Source: Clostridia bacterium (GTDB taxonomy: Bacteria; Bacillota; Clostridia; Oscillospirales; CAG-272). Taken from it: DNA of 9,131 bases. Position numbers and translations under genes: made by a program. The notes below the pieces were generated by a model, which saw nothing but the letters and a program-made list of their open reading frames with translations, did no database searches and had not been told where the DNA came from. Positions 5,670-9,131 of this stretch are shown here, piece after piece (the stretch's first letter is position 1; every line of letters begins with the position of its first letter). The stretch is from NCBI GenBank assembly GCA_017466495.1, contig JAFTUB010000060.1:1-9131 (forward strand), in the 5' to 3' direction.

Positions 5670-8600
5670 ATGTCCGCTCCCCGTTTCTATCACGCGTCCC
5701 CTCGCCGCGCCGCAGCAAATGCCGCATATACTGTTTTGGCGGCAGCCGAGCTTTCGGTGCAGTCGGTCTCCGTCCTCTGCGGCGGGGAAAAGCACAGCCT
5801 TTTCCCGGTGGAGGAGTACGGTGAGTTCCGCCTGTGGCAGGGCTCGCTGACCCCTGCTGCCAATGCCGATACCGTCACCTACACCCTGTACGCCGATCTG
5901 ACGGCCATGGGAGAATATACCGTTCCCCTCGCCCCCATTGATCTTTCTCCCCTTGCCATCACCGAGCTGTATCTGCGTCCCGGTGCCATGCGCGTCCCCT
6001 ATATTGAGGTAACCAACACGACCCTCATGCCCATGGATCTGGGAAATTATCAGATCATGTGGAAGCGGGGCAAAATCGGGGAGGAGGGAAAGGTCAACGT
6101 GCTTCCCATTGCCCCCCGCAAGGGAGAGGAGATCCTCCCGCCCCGTTCCTGCGCCGCCCTTTGGATTGCCTACGCCCTGACCCATGACGAGGAAAAGCCC
6201 TGCCTCACCACCGCAGACTTCTATGCCCAGCTGAAAAAGCACCACAGCAGTCTGACCGAGGGAGGCGGCCGCATCGTCCGGGTGGAGGCCTGCACCGCGG
6301 ATGAAGCGGGCAAATGGCACAACTCCCCCGATTTCGATGTTTTCCCCATTTTCCGTCCCTGGGATACCCTTACCCTGGGCATCGTTCCCCTGGGCGGGAC
6401 TCTGGCTGATGCCGTCAGCCGCATCACCGTCAACGATGTGTCCTCCGGCCCCTGGACCTGCGATACGCCGGTGCGCCGCGCCACCCTGTGGCAGCCCGAT
6501 CCCTGTGGCGGCGCAGCGGTGCGGATGATCAATTCCTCCGCGGCAGTTTCCCCCGGCATCCTTGGCCCGGGACAGTGCATTCCCGATCTTTCCCTCCGTC
6601 CCGCCGCCATCATCCCCCTGGAGCTCCCCGCCGAGTATCCTCTGGCAGAGGGGGCACTCACCCTCAAATGGCAGGTAGTGGGCACGCCCGTCCGTGCATC
6701 CGGCATTTGCCTGCAGGATGGGGATACCCTGCTCCGCTTTGACGGCAAAGAGAACGATGGAATCTGGTCGGTGACCCTTGCCCCCGCGCTCCTGGCCCGT
6801 CTTGCCAGGCTGGACTTCACCATCGAAGCCGACAACGGCTGCACCGTCACCGCGCTGCCCCTCTCGGCCGCGCTCATTGACAATGCCGGCCCCACCGTCA
6901 CCGCCGTCACGCCCGACAACGGCTATGCCGCATTTACGGGAGAAGCGGTGGAATATTCAGCGGCCTATTTTGACCGCGCCGGGGTGGATGCCTACCGCAG
7001 CCGCCTGTATCTTGACGGCATGGACATCAGCCACAAGGCAGCCTGGACCGCCGAAGGGGTTACCTGCCGCCTGGAAAAGCTGAAGGAGGGCAAGCACAAG
7101 CTGGCTCTGAAGCTTTATGACTGCCTGGGCAACGCCTCCCGAACTGTCACTTATGTGAAAATCGTCTCCCCCGAGCTGATGCATTGCTACCGCGGGGAGA
7201 TCCATTCCCACACCCGCGATTCGGACGGCATGGGCACCCCTGAGGAGGCCATGCTCTACGCCCGAGATGAAGGCGGAGCCGATTACTTCGCCGTCACCGA
7301 CCACGGCCATTATCTCACCGCTGACCGCTATGCCGCGCAGAAGGAGATCGCCGCCGCACAGAACATCCCTGGCCGATATGCCGTTCTGCGGGGCTGGGAG
7401 ATGACCTGGAACAACGAAACCGGCTACTGGGGACACATGAACGTGCTGGAGAGCGACTTCATCCATTTCGATATCCGCGACATGGATATGCCCGCGCTCT
7501 TCGAACGGCTGGCCGATGATCCCGCCGCCATTGCCATGTTCAATCATCCCGGCTACGCCTGGGGCAACTTCGATGAGTTCGGTCACCGTACTCCCGAGGC
7601 CGATGCCCTGGTCTGCCTGGATGAGATCAAGTCTCCCTCTTACGACAAGATGCACGCCCTGGCCCTGTCCCGGGGCTGGCACGTGGCCCCCGTTTCCAAT
7701 GAGGACAACCACGGCAAAACCTGGACCACAGCCACTTCCCAGACCGGCTATGTGCTGGCCCCTGCCCTGACACGGCAGAACATCACCGAGGCCATCCGCG
7801 CCCGCCGCACCTATACCACCTCCGACCCCACCTTGCGCCTCCGCTTCCGCATCAACGGGGCATGGCTGGGCTCCCGTATTCCCGCCGCCGACACGCTGAC
7901 GGTGGATCTGCGCATGGACACCGACCGTCCCGAGGGCCTTGGGGTGATCCGCCTCATGGGCGAGGACAACATTGCCGTGGCCGAGTGGGATGTGGGCGCG
8001 CTCCAGATCTTTGAGCAGCGCATTCACATTCCCGCCGAGTTTGATTACTACTATATTAAAGCCATCAATCCCACCCTGCCGGGGGATTACACCGTCAGCG
8101 CACCCGTGTGGATCGAGGGCAGAGATCAGCTTACCGTCACCGAGACCGCCCTGGCCCTGACCGGGGGAGATAAGCCCAACCTGGTCACTGTCACCTTCCG
8201 CAACTGCGGCGAAGAAAAGCTCACCGATCTCCGCGCCGAGTTCTACCTCACCCCCGAGGACGGCTTCTGCACCGCCACCGCGAAACCCTACTACACCGTT
8301 CCCCTGGGCAGCCTTGCTCCCGGTGAGTCGGCTGTAGCCGAGCGTCCCTTCCCCAACCTGGCCGGCCGCCGCCGTGTCAGCGTGATCCTGCGGGGCCGTG
8401 TCGGCCGTCGGCAGTACACCGCCGCCGACTATCTGCTCCTCACCCCCGTCTCTATCATCGAGGTACTCCCCGACAGCTCTCCCCTCACCCTGCCCGATGG
8501 GCGCGAAGTGAAGAGTCCCTTCACCTATGCGGTGCTCTTCAACCATAGCAACACGCCTCTGGCGTTGGACGGCACCGTGCTCCGCCAATGGACCAAGACA

Positions 8601-9098
8601 GGAAAGTCTCCCCTTCCCGCCCACTGCCATCCCCTGGACGGCATCACCGTCCAGCCCCGCAGTACAGTCACCCTTTGGCTCCGTGAGGAGGGATCCCCCC
8701 TCACCGCCGATGATTTCAACGCTCGCTACGGCACCGCCCTGATCGAGGGTGAGAGTCTGATCCTCATCGACCGCGCTCCTCTCTCGGGCAGCCACACCGC
8801 CAGCCGTCGACTGGATCTGCGCATGGGCGACGAAGTAGTCAGCCGGGTGCATTGGAACTACGCCGCCGATGCCGGGAAGCAGCCCACCGCCGACCGTGCC
8901 CTGCGTTACTGCTACCGCGGCGGCATGACGGCCACCTCCGCCTGCATCGACGATGCCGCCGAACCTGCTCCCGGCACGGCATCGCCTGCACAGATCCCCC
9001 TTTCCCGGGCACATCTGCCTGCGAGCACCGAGATTCGCCGCATCAAAAAGATGCAGAAGAAGCAGGTGCGCCGCTCCCGCAAGCCCGAGAAAAAGTGA
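5670..9098 (+). CDS. CehA/McbA-type PHP metallohydrolase flanked by two lamin-tail-like domains, 1142 aa
   Basis: The catalytic core is a PHP domain at about 505-720. Its motifs are EIHSHT (510-515) with a following SDG, TDHGH (543-547), GWEMTW with a Glu (577), GHMN (588-591), FNHPGY (624-629) and SNEDNHG (676-682). These supply the His/Asp/Glu set for a two- or three-metal centre, so a phosphoesterase or related hydrolase is expected; CehA/McbA is the nearest type I can name, but the substrate is unknown. The rest is beta-rich. Residues 1-95 look Ig-like. Residues 98-300 resemble a lamin-tail domain (YIEVTNTT...DLGNYQI, closing in SPG). About 305-403 and 404-503 are two Ig/Fn3-like segments, the second starting DNAGPTV. 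About 836-925 is CARDB-like, and 951-1110 is a second lamin-tail-like domain. The end (1121-1142) is strongly basic. I see no signal peptide, transmembrane helix or wall-sorting motif, which is odd for such an extracellular-looking plan. The start at 5670 follows AAAGGTGA; the promoter and leader hairpin lie just upstream. Confidence 0.88.
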   Translation: MSAPRFYHASPRRAAANAAYTVLAAAELSVQSVSVLCGGEKHSLFPVEEYGEFRLWQGSLTPAANADTVTYTLYADLTAMGEYTVPLAPIDLSPLAITELYLRPGAMRVPYIEVTNTTLMPMDLGNYQIMWKRGKIGEEGKVNVLPIAPRKGEEILPPRSCAALWIAYALTHDEEKPCLTTADFYAQLKKHHSSLTEGGGRIVRVEACTADEAGKWHNSPDFDVFPIFRPWDTLTLGIVPLGGTLADAVSRITVNDVSSGPWTCDTPVRRATLWQPDPCGGAAVRMINSSAAVSPGILGPGQCIPDLSLRPAAIIPLELPAEYPLAEGALTLKWQVVGTPVRASGICLQDGDTLLRFDGKENDGIWSVTLAPALLARLARLDFTIEADNGCTVTALPLSAALIDNAGPTVTAVTPDNGYAAFTGEAVEYSAAYFDRAGVDAYRSRLYLDGMDISHKAAWTAEGVTCRLEKLKEGKHKLALKLYDCLGNASRTVTYVKIVSPELMHCYRGEIHSHTRDSDGMGTPEEAMLYARDEGGADYFAVTDHGHYLTADRYAAQKEIAAAQNIPGRYAVLRGWEMTWNNETGYWGHMNVLESDFIHFDIRDMDMPALFERLADDPAAIAMFNHPGYAWGNFDEFGHRTPEADALVCLDEIKSPSYDKMHALALSRGWHVAPVSNEDNHGKTWTTATSQTGYVLAPALTRQNITEAIRARRTYTTSDPTLRLRFRINGAWLGSRIPAADTLTVDLRMDTDRPEGLGVIRLMGEDNIAVAEWDVGALQIFEQRIHIPAEFDYYYIKAINPTLPGDYTVSAPVWIEGRDQLTVTETALALTGGDKPNLVTVTFRNCGEEKLTDLRAEFYLTPEDGFCTATAKPYYTVPLGSLAPGESAVAERPFPNLAGRRRVSVILRGRVGRRQYTAADYLLLTPVSIIEVLPDSSPLTLPDGREVKSPFTYAVLFNHSNTPLALDGTVLRQWTKTGKSPLPAHCHPLDGITVQPRSTVTLWLREEGSPLTADDFNARYGTALIEGESLILIDRAPLSGSHTASRRLDLRMGDEVVSRVHWNYAADAGKQPTADRALRYCYRGGMTATSACIDDAAEPAPGTASPAQIPLSRAHLPASTEIRRIKKMQKKQVRRSRKPEKK

Positions 9099-9131
9099 GT
9101 GCATCCCGCCGCCGCAGACGCAATTGGGGCA
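9099..9131. other. Right edge, no feature seen
   Basis: The 33 bases after the stop of the PHP-domain gene show no hairpin, ribosome site or start codon that I can support. A terminator, if present, lies beyond the window. Confidence 0.5.

Noticed and set aside
6957..9104. Long minus-strand open frame of 715 codons opposite the PHP gene
   Set aside because: It is a mirror of a GC-rich coding frame: Gly/Ala/Val/His-rich, without family motifs, promoter or ribosome site, and the plus-strand frame carries clear PHP motifs.

Overview
The window looks like a chromosomal segment of a GC-rich member of the Bacillota, most likely a gut-type Clostridia/Oscillospiraceae relative. This is inferred from strong AGGAGG-type ribosome binding sites, clear sigma-70/sigma-A style promoters, short hairpin-plus-U terminators, and the gene set (PfkA, CinA, a small MscS, a cytidine-deaminase-fold protein). 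No sequence search was possible, so the taxon is an inference. I find no mobile element, CRISPR array, rRNA or tRNA.

Layout. At the left edge (1-704, +) is the 3' part of an endonuclease/exonuclease/phosphatase (EEP) family hydrolase, closed by a 12-bp hairpin that can terminate transcription from both sides. From about 780 to 1440 lies a visibly more AT-rich stretch holding one minus-strand gene of unknown function. To its right are four minus-strand genes: a small deaminase that resembles blasticidin-S deaminase more than ordinary cytidine deaminase (1472-1882), 6-phosphofructokinase pfkA (1960-3021), cinA (3217-4479) and a compact MscS-type mechanosensitive channel (4676-5479). pfkA, cinA and mscS each have their own promoter with 17-bp spacing. 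pfkA and mscS also have their own terminators, so these are mostly single-gene units and not one operon. The deaminase gene sits just behind the pfkA terminator with almost no room for a promoter.

The right 40% (5670-9098, +) is one gene for a 1142-residue multidomain protein, transcribed divergently from mscS from a back-to-back promoter region. It has a PHP/CehA-McbA-type metallohydrolase core (HSH, TDHGH, NHP and DNH motifs) embedded in beta-sandwich-like segments. Two segments resembling lamin-tail domains lie one on each side of the core. It has no signal peptide that I can see and ends in a strongly basic tail.

Functionally the genes are mainly housekeeping (glycolysis, pyridine nucleotide repair, osmotic protection), with two metal-dependent hydrolases at the edges. 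I see no obvious new multi-gene system. The most unusual items are the twin-lamin-tail PHP protein, the atypical deaminase, and the AT-rich orphan gene. All stretches between genes are shorter than 200 bases and are covered by the promoter and terminator entries, except 773-870, where I see nothing clear.
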